A DNA stretch of 64,000 bases, from positions 40,704 to 104,703 of the forward strand of contig FN648602.1 in the NCBI GenBank assembly GCA_000310025.1, in the 5' to 3' direction. The stretch's first letter is position 1. Each line of letters starts with the position of its first letter. The notes under the pieces were generated by a model. That model was not told where the DNA came from, did not search any database, and saw only the letters and a list, made by a program, of their open reading frames with translations. Both the position numbers and the translations under genes were made by a program. Source of the DNA: Ectocarpus siliculosus. Lineage: Eukaryota > Sar > Phaeophyceae > Ectocarpales > Ectocarpaceae. Of this stretch, positions 23,591-34,711 are shown in pieces.

Positions 23591-24401
23591 GAGACCAAAT
23601 GTGAACCAGATGATTCCATGTTACGCATTGTACTGCTACTCAGAGCCTCTGTGAGTCGGATTCATGACTTCCAGCATAATGCATATGCATATTGTATGCA
23701 CATCCACAACGACCATCAATTGGTTTTACCAAACAGCAATTGGTTTGTATACGTGCGCTGCTGGGCTGTGATCATTTCATGCATGCAATTATGTCGTATG
23801 CCAGATGATCCGTATATCTCAGCTGATATGTCTCGGCATGGTATCAGTACACAGCAGCCCATCATCCAGCATGCCGCACCGAACCAAGGACCCTGGTGAT
23901 ACAGTAGCGTACTTTGAACAAGTAAACAACCAAAAAAAAAATGGTTTCCATGTGTTGCCTCGTGATATTTCGGTGTGTTGCCCTCGTAATTGACATCCAT
24001 CTCAGCTTGCATGCACTGTGCCGTGTATCCGCGACCATCTCTGCGCCGTAATGGCTACGTGCCTGCGAGGACACCGGTCGCGTTTTGTACGTCAGCTGGC
24101 GAATTGGCGTGTGCCTCCATGTATGCACCCATGCTCAAATTAAAATTCCCGCCGCCTGCGATCACCCCAGCAACCCAACGGCAGAGGTGGAACAATCGCG
24201 ACTGGATCGCTACCAGTATTACACCCAACGTGCATCGGATCCTATCGACCCACACATATCGACCCACTCGTACCGTTCAGTGGTGTGCACACGCGTCGGT
24301 ACTCCCGGCGTTCCTCTAGCACCGCGATGGAGCAGCGCTCTCCCTCGTACAACTGCTGCTGCTGTTGGGCGGCCCTCTCGGGTCCCCACGGCTCGCTGAT
24401 T
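23591..24401. other. Non-repetitive leader of element 1 between array and A1
   Basis: About 0.8 kb with no recognisable coding sequence. It includes a (CTG)n run near 24350 and a 9-10 base A-run near 23931. Its position corresponds to 30240-31290 in element 2, with only weak visible similarity. Confidence 0.5.
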
Positions 24402-24696
24402 GAAAGACCAAACTTGTTTGCCGCTCCTCCAGCTGGCAAACCACTCGAAGCCCTCACAGTGTCCACCTCGCTCCTTGTCTCTGCGTTGCTCTCTCTAGAC
24501 TAGTCCTCGTAAGACTTTGTGTGAACACCTAGCTTCGATAGAGTGCCGAGGTGGTGGCTACTCCCCTGCTCCCGCTTGGGAGGGGACCCCGTATTTCCGT
24601 AGCAATTTATGCATACCCTAACAACGACGTTACAAATTCGACTACTTTCAATAAACCTTGATTTGTTTCCGTCTGCTCCTACAACAAATCTCCCCT
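24402..24696 (-). repeat. Element 1 repeat A1 (5' terminus)
   Basis: Matches A2 (16135-16430) nearly exactly and abuts the diverged array of element 2 on its outer side. Confidence 0.8.
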
Positions 24697-24739
24697 TGTT
24701 TTGTCCTGGCGGATACTGACAAATCCACACCATGTTCAT

Positions 24740-27700
24740 GATTCTACTGGATAGTGAGAATCGCTCGAATGCGACAACCGCGGGAAGCACTGTTGTTGCT
24801 AGGAACACGCCCACACCCACGGCCGCCATTCACGACTCATGTGTTTGGTTGTCGGCATAATATATCCGCGTGAATCGCCCACTGCGAAAACCCTGTCAGC
24901 ACTGTTCGAAACCAAGCCTACAAATCATGGTCGCCAATCACAAATTCATGTGATTCGCAGCGGCAATGTTGAAAACATATTGTGATTGCCATGATTGCGG
25001 GATGTTTTGCGAATGCGCTGGCCGCATTAGACAGCGTGTTGCAACCGGAGCTCCATCACCACTCGCAGAAATCACCATGATATGTCTGGGACACGTTAGA
25101 TTGGGTGGTCTAAGCAGATACTGGCAACCAAGTTCTGATCGACATGTCTGCAGGAATCACACGAATGCGACGGCCTCGGTAGGCAACATCGTTGCAACAA
25201 CTACCGCACCACCGCCAGCCACGATTGATGTGTCTTGTTCCGGTAGACACTGACCGAGCACAATATGAATGGATGGTAAGACTGCGTGAATCGTCAAAGC
25301 GCGACCATCGCAGTTGGCATCGCTTCGAAAACCTAACGCTCCCACCCCATCTGCAAAACATTGTAGACGTGTTTAGTTCCGTCGCCTACTTAAATTTTAT
25401 TCCTCGTCATGCATTCATGGCTGCGTGAACCGTGCAAAGCGACATCTGTGATATGCCGCAAACTTCATGACCGCCAAGCACAAGCGATATTTGTCGTCCC
25501 CGCAAAAGCATGGGCTGCGTAGACCGCACGATGCGACACTCTGGTATGTACTGCTGCGAAAAACAACAAGCCTACCAACCACGGTCGCCAATCACGATCC
25601 CGGCAGAAATATATCTGCTTGAGTCGCCCACTGCGGAACCCCTGCTAGTTAGCACTGGTCAATACGAAGCACCGACCTGGACCGTCAAACACGATTGATG
25701 CGTCCGGTGCCGGCATACACAAGTCTGCGTCAATCTACGACAATTCTCGTACGTGGCACTGTTCCGGTCAAGCTCACCGACCACGGCCCCTAGACACGAG
25801 TCATGTGTTTGGTCCCGGCATAAACTGATCTGCGTGAATCGACCAATGCGACGACCCTGGTAGATATCCATGTTCAGAAACAAGAAGCTACCAACCACGG
25901 TCGCCAAACACGATTTATGTGCTTGGTTCCGGCATGAACAAATGTGCCGATGCGACAATCCTGACAAGTAGCACTGATCCAAAATGAAGTTCACCAGCCA
26001 CCGCCGCCAAATACGATTGGTGTGTTTGGTCCCGGCATACACAAACCGGCCAGAATCGCCCCATGCGGCAACCCTGGCAAAATCTCCCCATGCCACAACC
26101 TTGGTACGAAACACTGTACAAAGTGAAGCTCACCAGCTACGGCCGCCAAACACGATTGATGTGTTTGGTTCCGGCATAAACTGATCTGAAGAACCGCCTC
26201 ATGCGACAACCCTGGTAGGTTGCTACAATGGACCACGAGTGACAACATCAAATATCGACATCCCTTGTCGGGGACCATAGATTTTGAGAGGTTTGTCCCG
26301 ATATCCATTGTCCAAAACAGTGGATTTTGAAAGTTCCTTTCAACCTCCCTTGTCAAGGACAACAAATTATTCAAAAGGTTCTGTCGATGTCTGTTGTCAA
26401 CCGTAACAGATTTCGATGGTGCCTATTGATATGAATTGTGCATAGCAACAGACGTTCAACGGTTTTCTCCGAAGCCATTGCCACTGGGTTCATGACATGT
26501 CATCGATATACATCGTTTACTGAAGTAGATTCTTAAGCGGGCTACCGATATATATCGAAACGCAACATCGATAGTCGTTATCTCGAGCAATCTGTCCTCA
26601 AGGTCGTAAAGGATATCCACTTGCACGAGAACATGTTCGAAGGCTTCTTCTAATACTGCCCGCAATGTCTATCGGAAGGAAGCCTTCGAAGTCTGTTGTT
26701 GCCAACGATGTCTATCGTGACATTCGACAGGCATTTCAATTTGCAATAGATTGCACAAGTCATCTGTCAATAGGCTCGGTCTTTGGCAATAGTGCGAGAA
26801 ATCCAGCGACCGATCACCCTTACCGACGGCAATATACTCGTCTATGTAGCAGCAGAAATAGAAGCCTACCTGGTACACTGTCTATTTCGTGGTGTGGTAG
26901 GTAGCAGAAGCTCACCAACCACGGCCGTCACACACGATCGGTACCAGCAAAAAACAAAAAAATCTGCGTGAATCGCCCCATGCGACAACCCTGGCAGGTG
27001 GGACTGTTCAAAACGAAGCTCACCAGCCACGGCCGCCAAACACGATTGATGTGTTTGGTCCCGGCATAACCTAATCTGCGTGAATCGCTCCATGCGACAA
27101 CCGGGGTTAAGTAGCGCTCAAACGTAAAGCTCACCACCACGGCCGCCAAACACGATTGATGTGTTACGTTCCGGCGAAACTGATCTGCGCGAATCGCCCC
27201 ACGCGATAACCCTGGTAGATAGCCATGTTCAGAAACGACAAGCTCACCAACCACGGCCGCCAAACACGATTGGTGTGTTTGGTTCTGGCATAAACAGACT
27301 GCGTGAATCGCCCAAGGCGACAACTCGAGGATGTATGTAGCGCTGTTGCGAAAACAAGTCCATCAACTCCGGCCGCCAGTCTCTACTCATGCGTGTGGTT
27401 CCGGCTGTTACGCTCTCTATGTCTGTGCGTGAATCGCCCCCGGCGACAACTCTCGTAGTTAGCGCTTGATGAAAACAAAACAAGTACACCAATCACGGCC
27501 GCCACACACTGTTCATGTGTATGGTTCTGGCAGTACTCTCTGTACCTGTGCGTGGATCGCCCCACAGGCAACAACTCTCGTAGGTAGCACTTGTTGAAAA
27601 CAAATAAGTCCACCGACTCCGACCGCCACCCCTACTCATGCGTGGGTTTCGGCAGTTACATTCTCTGTATTCATGCGTGAATCACCCCCGGCGGCAACTC

Positions 27701-30225
27701 TCGTAGGTAGCGCTTGTTGAAAAACAGAACAAGTCCACCAACTCCGGCCGCCACGCGCTATTCATGTGCATGGTGTCGGCATTTACACTCTCTATATTCA
27801 TGTGTGAATCGCCCACCGGCGACAACCCTGGTAAGTACCGCTGTTGACAAACAAGCCCACCAACCACGGCCGCCACACACTTCTCATGCGTGTGGTTCCG
27901 GGATTCACACACTTCTGTATTCACGCGTTAATTGCCCACAGGCAACAACCCTGGTAAGTAGCGCTGTTGACAAACAAGCCCACCAACGACGGCCGCCGCA
28001 CACTTTCCATGTGTGTGGTTCCGGAGCGTTCACAGGCAACAACCCTGGTAAGTACCCCGCCGACCACGGCCGCCACGCACTATGTATGTGTGTGGTTCCC
28101 GCATTTACACTTTCTGTATTTATGCGTGAATTGCCCCACAGGCAACAACCCCGCTAAGTAGCGCTGTTGACAAACAAGCCCACCGACCAAGGCCGCCACA
28201 CACTTTTCCTGTGTGTGGTTTCGGTATTTACACTTTCTTGGTATTTATGCGGGAATCACTCACAGGAAACAACCCTAGTAGGTAGCGCTCTTGCGAACAC
28301 AAGATCACCAACCACGGCCGCCACACACTATTTATGTGTGTGGTTCCGGCATTTACACTTGCTGTATTTTGCGTGAATCGCCCACGGGCAACAACCCTGG
28401 TAAGTAGCGCTGTTGACAAACAAGCCCACCAACCACGGCCGCCACACACTATTGATGTGTGTGGTTCCGGCATTTACACTCTCAATAATCAGGCGTGAAT
28501 CGCCACACAGGCAACAACCCTGGTAAGTAGCGCTGTTGCGAAAAACAAGCCCACCAACCACGGCCGCCACACACTATTGATGTGTGTGGTTCCGGGCATT
28601 TACACTTTCTCTATTCATGCGTGAATCGCCACACAGGCAACAACCCTGGTAAGTAGCGCTGTTGACAAACAAGACCACCAACCACGGCCGCCACACACTA
28701 TTTATGTGTGTGGTTCCGGCATTTACACGTTCTGTATTCATGCGTAAATCGCCCACGGGCAAGAACCCTGGCAAGTAGCGCTGTTGCGAAAACAAGCCCA
28801 CCAACCACGGCCGCCACACACTATTGATGTGTGTGGTTCCGGCATTCGTACTCTCTGATTTCATGCGTGAATCGCCCACGGGCAGCAACCCTGGCAAGTA
28901 GCGCTGTTGCGAAAAAACAAGCCCACCAACCAAGGCCGCCACACACTATTGATGTGTGTGGTTCCGTCATTTACACGTTCTGTATTCATGCGTGAATCGC
29001 CCACGGGCAACAACCCTGGCAAGTAGCGCTGTTGCGAAAACAAGCCCACCAACCACGGCCGCCACACACTATTGATGTGTGTGGTTCCGGCATTCGTACT
29101 CTCTGATTTCATGCGTGAATCGCCCACGGGCAGCAACCCTGGCAAGTAGCGCTGTTGCGAAAAACAAGCCCACCAACCAAGGCCGCCACACACTATTGAA
29201 GTGTGTAGTTCCGGCATTTACACGTTCTGTATTCATGCGTGAATCGCCCACGGGCAACAACCCTGGCAAGTAGCGCTGTTGCGAAAAACAAGCCCACCAA
29301 CCACGGCCGCCACACGCTATTTATGTGTGTGGTTCCGGCATTCATACTCTCTGTATTCATGCGTGAATCGCCACACAGGCAACAACCCTGGTAAGTAGCG
29401 CTGTGTTGCGAAAAACAAGCCCACCAACCAAGGCCGCCACACACTATTGATGTGTGTGGTTCCGGCATTCATACTCTCTGTATTCATGCGTGAATCGCCA
29501 CACAGGCAACAACCCTGGTAAGTAGCGCTGTTGCGAAAAACAAGCCCACCAACCAAGGCCGCCACACACTATTTATGTGTGTGGTTCCGGCATTCATACT
29601 CTCTGTATTCATGCGTGAATCGCCACACAGGCAACAACCCTGGTAAGTAGCGCTGCTGCGAAAACAATCCCACCAACCACGGCCGCCACACACTATTGAT
29701 GTGTGTGGTTCCGGCATTCATACTCTCTGATTTCATGCGTGAATCGCCACACAGGCAACAACCCTGGTAAGTAGCGCTGTTGCGAGAAACAAGCCCGCCA
29801 ACCAAGGCCGCCACACACTATTTATGTGTGTGGTTCCGGCATTCATACTCTCTGTATTCATGCGTGAATCGCCACACAGGCAACAACCCTGGTAAGTATC
29901 GCTGTCACGAAAACAAGCCCACCACCATGGCCGCCACACACTATTTATGTGTGTGGTTCCGGCATTCGTACTCTCTGATTTCATGCGTGAATCGCCACAC
30001 AGGCAACAACCCTGGTAAGTAGCGCTGTTGCGAAAACAAGCCCACCAACCACGGCCGCCACACACTATTGATGTGTGTGGTTCCGGCATTTACACTTTCT
30101 CTATTCATGCGTGAATCGCCACACAGGCAACAACCCTGGTAAGTAGCGCTGTTGTTGCGAAAGCAAGCCCACCACCACGGCCGCCACACACTATTTATGC
30201 GTGTGGTTCCGGCATTTAATACTTG
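24740..30225. repeat. ~122-bp tandem array in the leader of element 2 (roughly 40 units, graded divergence)
   Basis: Same unit family as at 21.6-23.6 kb. Units at 28.2-30.2 kb are near identical with 122-126 bp spacing (for example starts at 28436, 28561, 28685, 28808). Units at 27.3-28.2 kb are moderately diverged. Units at 24.8-26.2 and 26.9-27.3 kb are old and carry CCAAACAC...GTGTTTGG in place of CCACACAC...GTGTGTGG. A non-array stretch (26215-26900) interrupts. One stray unit is at about 30890-30955. Confidence 0.9.
26256..26720. repeat. Old ~43-bp tandem repeat inside the array
   Basis: TTGTC/TTGTG landmarks recur at about 26265, 26308, 26350, 26394, 26436 and 26480 (steps of 42-44), each followed by ACAG-ATTTTGAAAGGTT-like sequence. 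Copies are heavily diverged and fade towards 26720. It is unrelated to the ~122-bp unit. Confidence 0.6.
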
Positions 30226-30239
30226 TTGTATGCACACTT

Positions 30240-31290
30240 ATGATCATACCACGATCGACTGATCGCTATTAAATCAACAACGTGCTGACGTCAAGGTATG
30301 CTTGGTGCTGTCCAGCAACTTTCTCAGTACAATTGTATGTACTCTGGGAGGACTTCAACGGATTCCGTCGAATCGGGCCTCGATTCTCACGGCAAGTCTC
30401 CAACAATGTATTGTTTGTAAGTAGTGTCCACATACTTCGCTGGCAATTGCACAATCTCTGGCTTTTATCGACTGCAGCGTAAATCTGAATCCAGAATATC
30501 CCCTGTGATACACACTCGTGTACAGGACACCATGTGATTCAAAACGACTGCAAAGCAAATCTGAGGCCAGATTAGTCCATATGATACACTCGTCTACAGC
30601 GCACCATGTGATCCAGCATTCGTGTATGTACTTCCATCGCGTATCGACACCAAACAATGATAGTTTGTGGGTATTGTCTTGCTTGGCTGTGGCCACCACA
30701 CACTCGTTGGATGCGGAGCCGGTATTGAAACCACGTTCAACATCGTGAACGTAACGCCACAGAACCCACAGTTATTTTATTTATTTTTTTTCCCGCATCG
30801 ATGCGGAACAACTGCTGTATTTGCGAGTGTATGTATATCATCCACATGACTGCGTACTCTTTGTACGGTGGCAACAGGCGTGACAGCCAGCGCTGTCGAA
30901 GCAGGCCCACCAACCTCGGCCACCAAACCCGGTTGATGTGTTTAGTCATTGAATCACGTGCGACATGGGTGACTGGGTACGCCACCGAATCAACCCAGCA
31001 GCAGCGGGATCTCTCTCCCCATGCAAACACTCCGTTGGGTTGTGGTTGTGTCTCTCCTTTTTTTTTTACACACCAAAACACGTTGTGGGTTTCGCTCTCT
31101 TCCCACATCATCCCACATTGTCATCACATCACAACACATACCGCTCAGTGTTGCGCCCTAGATGCCACGCCTGCCGGCGCCTGGCGTCCTTGCTCTCCTC
31201 TCCGCTCTCGTCACATCTCGGGACCCCGAGTCCTCAGTTACGACTGCTGTAGCTCGGGTAGCCCGATTTCCCAACTGGAAGAGGAGGCAA
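30240..31290. other. Leader of element 2 between array and A1
   Basis: No recognisable gene. It contains a ~65-bp imperfect direct duplication at 30485-30605 (GATACAC-CTCGT-TACAG and CACCATGTGAT landmarks), one stray array unit at about 30890-30955, and T-runs at 30784 and 31058. Confidence 0.5.
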
Positions 31291-31587
31291 GAAAAGACTC
31301 CACTTCCTGTCAGCTCCAGAGGCTGGCACACCGCTAGAAGCCTTCTATGTGACCACCTCGCTAGTTGTCTCTGCGATACTCTCTCTCTGGCACGCTAAGA
31401 CTCTGTGGACACAAGGCTTGAACAGAATGGTAACATATGCGACTCCTCCTCTCGACCGAGGGGGCCCCGCAGTACGCAATGCGTTCCGGGTACCCCAATA
31501 AACAGTATGGCAATTCGAGTTGTTTGAATAAACCTCGGTTTGTTTTGTCTACGCCTTTGTCTACGCCTTAAACAAACCTGCCCTTTT
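31291..31587 (-). repeat. Element 2 repeat A1 (5' terminus)
   Basis: Matches A2 at 13914-14206, ending AAACAAACCTGCCCTTTT at the outer junction with the split gag of element 3. Confidence 0.8.
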
Positions 31588-32160
31588 TTAGCTGCGGCCT
31601 TGACGGCAGCGACACTGGGTTCCGCGGGGGCGCGGGGAGAGGCCGACGGGGCCGTCGACGGCGTTCACGTGCCAACCAATTGCACCCCCCCGTGTGAGCC
31701 GGTTCCTGCTCCTTGCGTGACGAGAAGGTCATCGATCATCGCTTGCAGCTGTTTTCGATCGCCTGCCGCCTCTTCGCGGTGCCGCTCCAGCTCACCCTTC
31801 AGGTTGTCCACCGATCCGCGCAAAATCGCCACCTAGGTCTCTTCCGTGGGAGTGTCGCGGTTGTCTGTCGATCGCGCTCGCGACGCGGGCGCTCGGCGCC
31901 GCGCTGGGGTACTCGACCCGCTGCGGGTCGATGAACGTGCCGTCGAGCGCGCCACCAAGGGTCCTATTGGCCTCCTCGAACGTGGCGTAGAGGTTGTCGC
32001 CGCCCGACGACACCCCCCCTGCCTGGCCGCCGCCTTGCCGCTCCGCGACCGTGTAGAGACCCGTGCCGACATCTGATCGAAGTCGGTATTCGTGTGAACG
32101 GTGAACTGGCGGCGAGGGGGCGGGCACACGTCAGGGCGGCGTAGTCGGGGACGGCACACC
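31588..32160 (-). pseudogene. Element 3: 5' part of a YR-retrotransposon gag, split by element 2
   Basis: On the minus strand an acidic/basic coiled-coil stretch (SVDNLKGELERHREEAAGDR, then KQLQAMIDDLL) corresponds in position to the coiled coil of the element 1 gag. It continues through an Ala/Pro linker to the A1 boundary. The frame has stops, including one after GGVQLVGT. The remaining gag lies at 13545-12740. Upstream (32000-32160) a frame continues without recognisable similarity. Confidence 0.5.
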
Positions 32161-32559
32161 TGTATCTGCGATTAAGGTTCTTGTGCACTCCTATCACCGT
32201 AGCGAACTGGTTAACGTGGCACGGAGTCATGCTTGAAGCCATATTCGTATTTCGTTTTTTTCTCATGTCTCGCCTGTAGGAAGCAAGGAACACCGTTATT
32301 GTAGTCGCTACGGACCCATGTGGGTCCCTCGAGACAGCGTGTTGCCACGTGCTGCTGCTCAAGACTGATCTGGGACAGGGTCGGACAAATTTCAGGCTCT
32401 TCGTATGCGCCCGAACAGGCAGGAAACGATTGTGTCGGGCCTCATACAGCTCTCGGACGAGAGACGGCATCTTACAATCGCCGTGTGCCTACGTTGACGC
32501 ACTGCATGGATTGGCGACCCGGCCCAACTGATTAGAACGGTTAATAGGATATAGGTTCT

Positions 32560-32880
32560 TCTTTGTGGGCCAAAGGTGACTTCATTGGTTCATGATTATA
32601 GGTGATAGCAATTCGGCGTTGGCGCGGAGGCGGTGACGCTGTGGCACATCACGAACAACACAGGGTTGTGAGATTTTCCGATCCTCCTACAGTACGATAT
32701 ATTCGGTTCGTTCGAACTTCATTGTTCCGTGAGCACAGTCTATGAGATTTTCCGATCCTCCTACAGTACGATGTATTCGGTTCGATGACCTTTATTGTTC
32801 CGTGATTATGGGCGTTAGCCGTTCTGCTTCGGCCACGCTGTGGCACGTCACGATAAGCAAAGGTGTGTGAGAGATTGCAG
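32560..32880. repeat. Two to three diverged direct copies of a ~190-bp unit
   Basis: GAGATTTTCCGATCCTCCTA at about 32670 and 32743; CTGTGGCAC(A/G)TCACGA at about 32639 and 32838; and GGCGTT(G/A)GC landmarks recur in order. Noncoding. Confidence 0.6.
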
Positions 32881-32924
32881 GCCCTTGCAGCCTGCTTTTG
32901 GATTTGATGAATGCCGTTCACCTA

Positions 32925-33282
32925 CAGCACGGACGCAGCCGCATCATTGCGCTGTCGCGCGCTGTGCGCTTCGCTTACGACACGGATGCAGCCACACTAT
33001 GGCGCTTCTCTTGTTGCGTACTACGCGCTTTGTCCCCAACGCTGATGCATCCACACTGGCGCTTTGCGTGTTGCTTGCTACGTGCTTTCTCTACAACGTA
33101 GATGCAGCCACACAATGGCGCTTCGTATGTTGAGACGCCGAGTCACGATGGAACAAACGATGGGTGAAATGGCCAACCGGCCTACTTGAGTGGCCGGTCG
33201 CCTACAGCACCAATGCAGCCACTTTATGGCGCGTCCCTGTTGCATGTTACGCACGTTGCCTACAACATGATAGATGCAGCCA
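32925..33282. repeat. ~60-bp minisatellite, target of the LTR element
   Basis: GATGCAGCCACACTATGGCG-type units recur at about 32985, 33044, 33101 and 33200. The array is interrupted at 33283 by the LTR element and resumes after it at 39601 (GCCACACTATGTCGCTTCGC). Confidence 0.7.
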
Positions 33283-33917
33283 TGTTATGGCGGCTGCGCG
33301 CAGAATCTACACAAAATACTATAATGGGCCGTGACTGTTCGATGGTTACGGCGCTAGGGGTCTGGGGGCTATATTCAGGAATCGAAGTATCGAACACTTC
33401 CCTGTTTGCCCTCTAGAGTGATCGAAGAGGCGGCGGATATGCCGCATCTACGAAGAAGAGGACAACTTCAACTTGTCCCTTCGCGACACGTTCTCACGAA
33501 CGTTGTCAACAACCACCGGTGTTTATTAAACACCCCCAATGTGGATGAAAGTTAATAAAGCCCGTTAAAGTGCATATATCACCCGTCAACCCGCTAACAA
33601 CATGTCTATCACATGCCTCACTATGCATGTCAACATGAGCGAACGGGTGATTACCGTGTGGGCCGTTGGTGAGTAAATGACGGTCGACTTGGGCACGACG
33701 GCCGTCAGCAAGCTGCTACATTGCTGCCAGATACCGTACGAGAAGTGGAGACCATCATGGGAGAGACACGTGATCCAGGTAAGCGCCCTGCCCCTCCCAC
33801 CTTGCCCACACTGATCCCAGCCCCGAGGAATACGGTCTACGCACGAACTGTACTCAGCTACGAAAGGTGAGAGAAGTCTACTTTGTATGAGCGCTTTCCC
33901 TTTTAGCTGTTTTAACA
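33283..33917 (+). repeat. Left LTR
   Basis: TG...CA ends. No difference from the right LTR was seen on reading the two side by side. It contains AATAAAG-like signals (GTTAATAAAGCCC at about 33551) and CCAGGTAAGC near 33780, which could act as a splice donor in the transcript leader. Confidence 0.9.
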
Positions 33918-34711
33918 TGGTGAGGCCGCGGAGAATGCGTAGCACATGATGACCCGGTGCTGGTGGTACAAAAATCAGCCATCGGCTCGGTGATTGTATG
34001 TATTGAGGGATCGAACGCGCGCTTTTTGGGAGATTGGATCTAACTCCAGTGATGGCGCGACTTTCTAGGGGGTCAAAAGCAGGGCAGCTTATATCAGTGG
34101 GATAACGCGGACTGTCAGGAGGAGGAAGAGAAGAGAGCCTACTAGAGTCGGTTCCGACAGCGGCGGATACAAAAATAGTGCCGGAAGACAACAAAACATT
34201 TCGGGTGTACCGGGCAGCTTTCCATGGATCATCAATCATCAGCTATCGTTGGAAGCGAGCAGGTTACAGGTAACCAAGGTCAACTGAGCAAACTGTACGG
34301 GTAACGAGGTAGTGATGTATCGTCGAGAAGACAGAACGAGTGACAAATAGGAAGGAGGCATCTACTAGCTGAACACAAGATACACAAACATTTCAGCGCC
34401 AAAAATTCCACCAGAAAAAATTTCGGTAGATTTATTTTGGGGAGCGCCGAAAATTCATGGTATTGAATAACATGGTTGTACAAGCATCGTGAACGACATT
34501 GGTGAACAGCTCTTCTTACCGGCTTTCAAGTAGGGCGATCTGGCCTCGAATGACAAATAAAGGTAGCTGTGGGTTAGTACAAGCATGATTACAGTAGGAC
34601 TGAAGTGAACTTTTACGAAGTAGCCGTTGAAGTAACACACGCGTTAGGTTACAGCCGTTGAGAATTAGATACACACACAATCCAAGATAAAAAAAGAAAA
34701 ATTTCGGTCGG
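33918..34711. other. LTR-element leader, no gag recognised
   Basis: Starts with the putative primer-binding site. Contains no recognisable gag or protease in any frame. Confidence 0.5.

Larger units (their letters stand above)
15870..24696 (-). mobile_element. Element 1: Ngaro/PAT-like YR retrotransposon, nearly complete
   Basis: Minus orientation. A1 24402-24696, then leader with tandem array, gag (about 21478-19987), RT-RNase H (19852-17676), tyrosine recombinase (17679-16651), B1 16429-16629, A2 16135-16430, B2 15870-16071. The split direct repeats and the YR in place of an integrase define the class. At least two frameshifts (in gag near 20.7 kb and in RT near 19.2 kb) make this copy non-autonomous as it stands. 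No target-site duplication is expected or seen. Confidence 0.85.
13546..31587 (-). mobile_element. Element 2: Ngaro/PAT-like YR retrotransposon with split direct repeats, decayed interior
   Basis: Minus orientation. A1 is at 31291-31587; B1 (14205-14479), A2 (13914-14206) and B2 (13546-13820) are adjacent at the other end, the A1-B1-A2-B2 layout of split-direct-repeat YR elements. A1 and A2 share GAAAAGACTCCACTTCCTGT through to AAACAAACCTGCCCTTT. B1 and B2 share TTTATTGTTTTCTTTCGAAT through to CATTTTCTTCGCC. The interior keeps only gag and YR scraps (14480-15540) and the ~122-bp leader array. Element 1 is inserted within that array. Flanking sequence on both sides is one gag gene (element 3). 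Confidence 0.75.

Noticed and set aside
21640..30210. Hammerhead ribozyme in each array unit
   Set aside because: I looked for CUGAUGA and GAAA core boxes around the hairpins on both strands and did not find the required arrangement.
21590..30225. CRISPR-like array
   Set aside because: Units are ~122 bp and similar over their whole length with no unique spacers, and the context is a eukaryotic retrotransposon.
21786..30237. Repeat-encoded proteins on the minus strand (GTTHINSVWRPW-type repeats)
   Set aside because: Unit lengths vary around 117-126 bp, so the frame shifts from unit to unit, and open stretches end within two or three units; no evidence of translation.
13546..31587. Ordinary LTR retrotransposon with LTRs at 13.5 and 14.2 kb
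   Set aside because: The duplicated blocks occur as B1-A2-B2 with a distant A1 and the coding genes include a tyrosine recombinase, so they are split direct repeats, not LTRs.
33586..34239. Minus-strand 217-codon frame
   Set aside because: Mostly LTR sequence, repeated in the other LTR at 39269-39607; not a gene.
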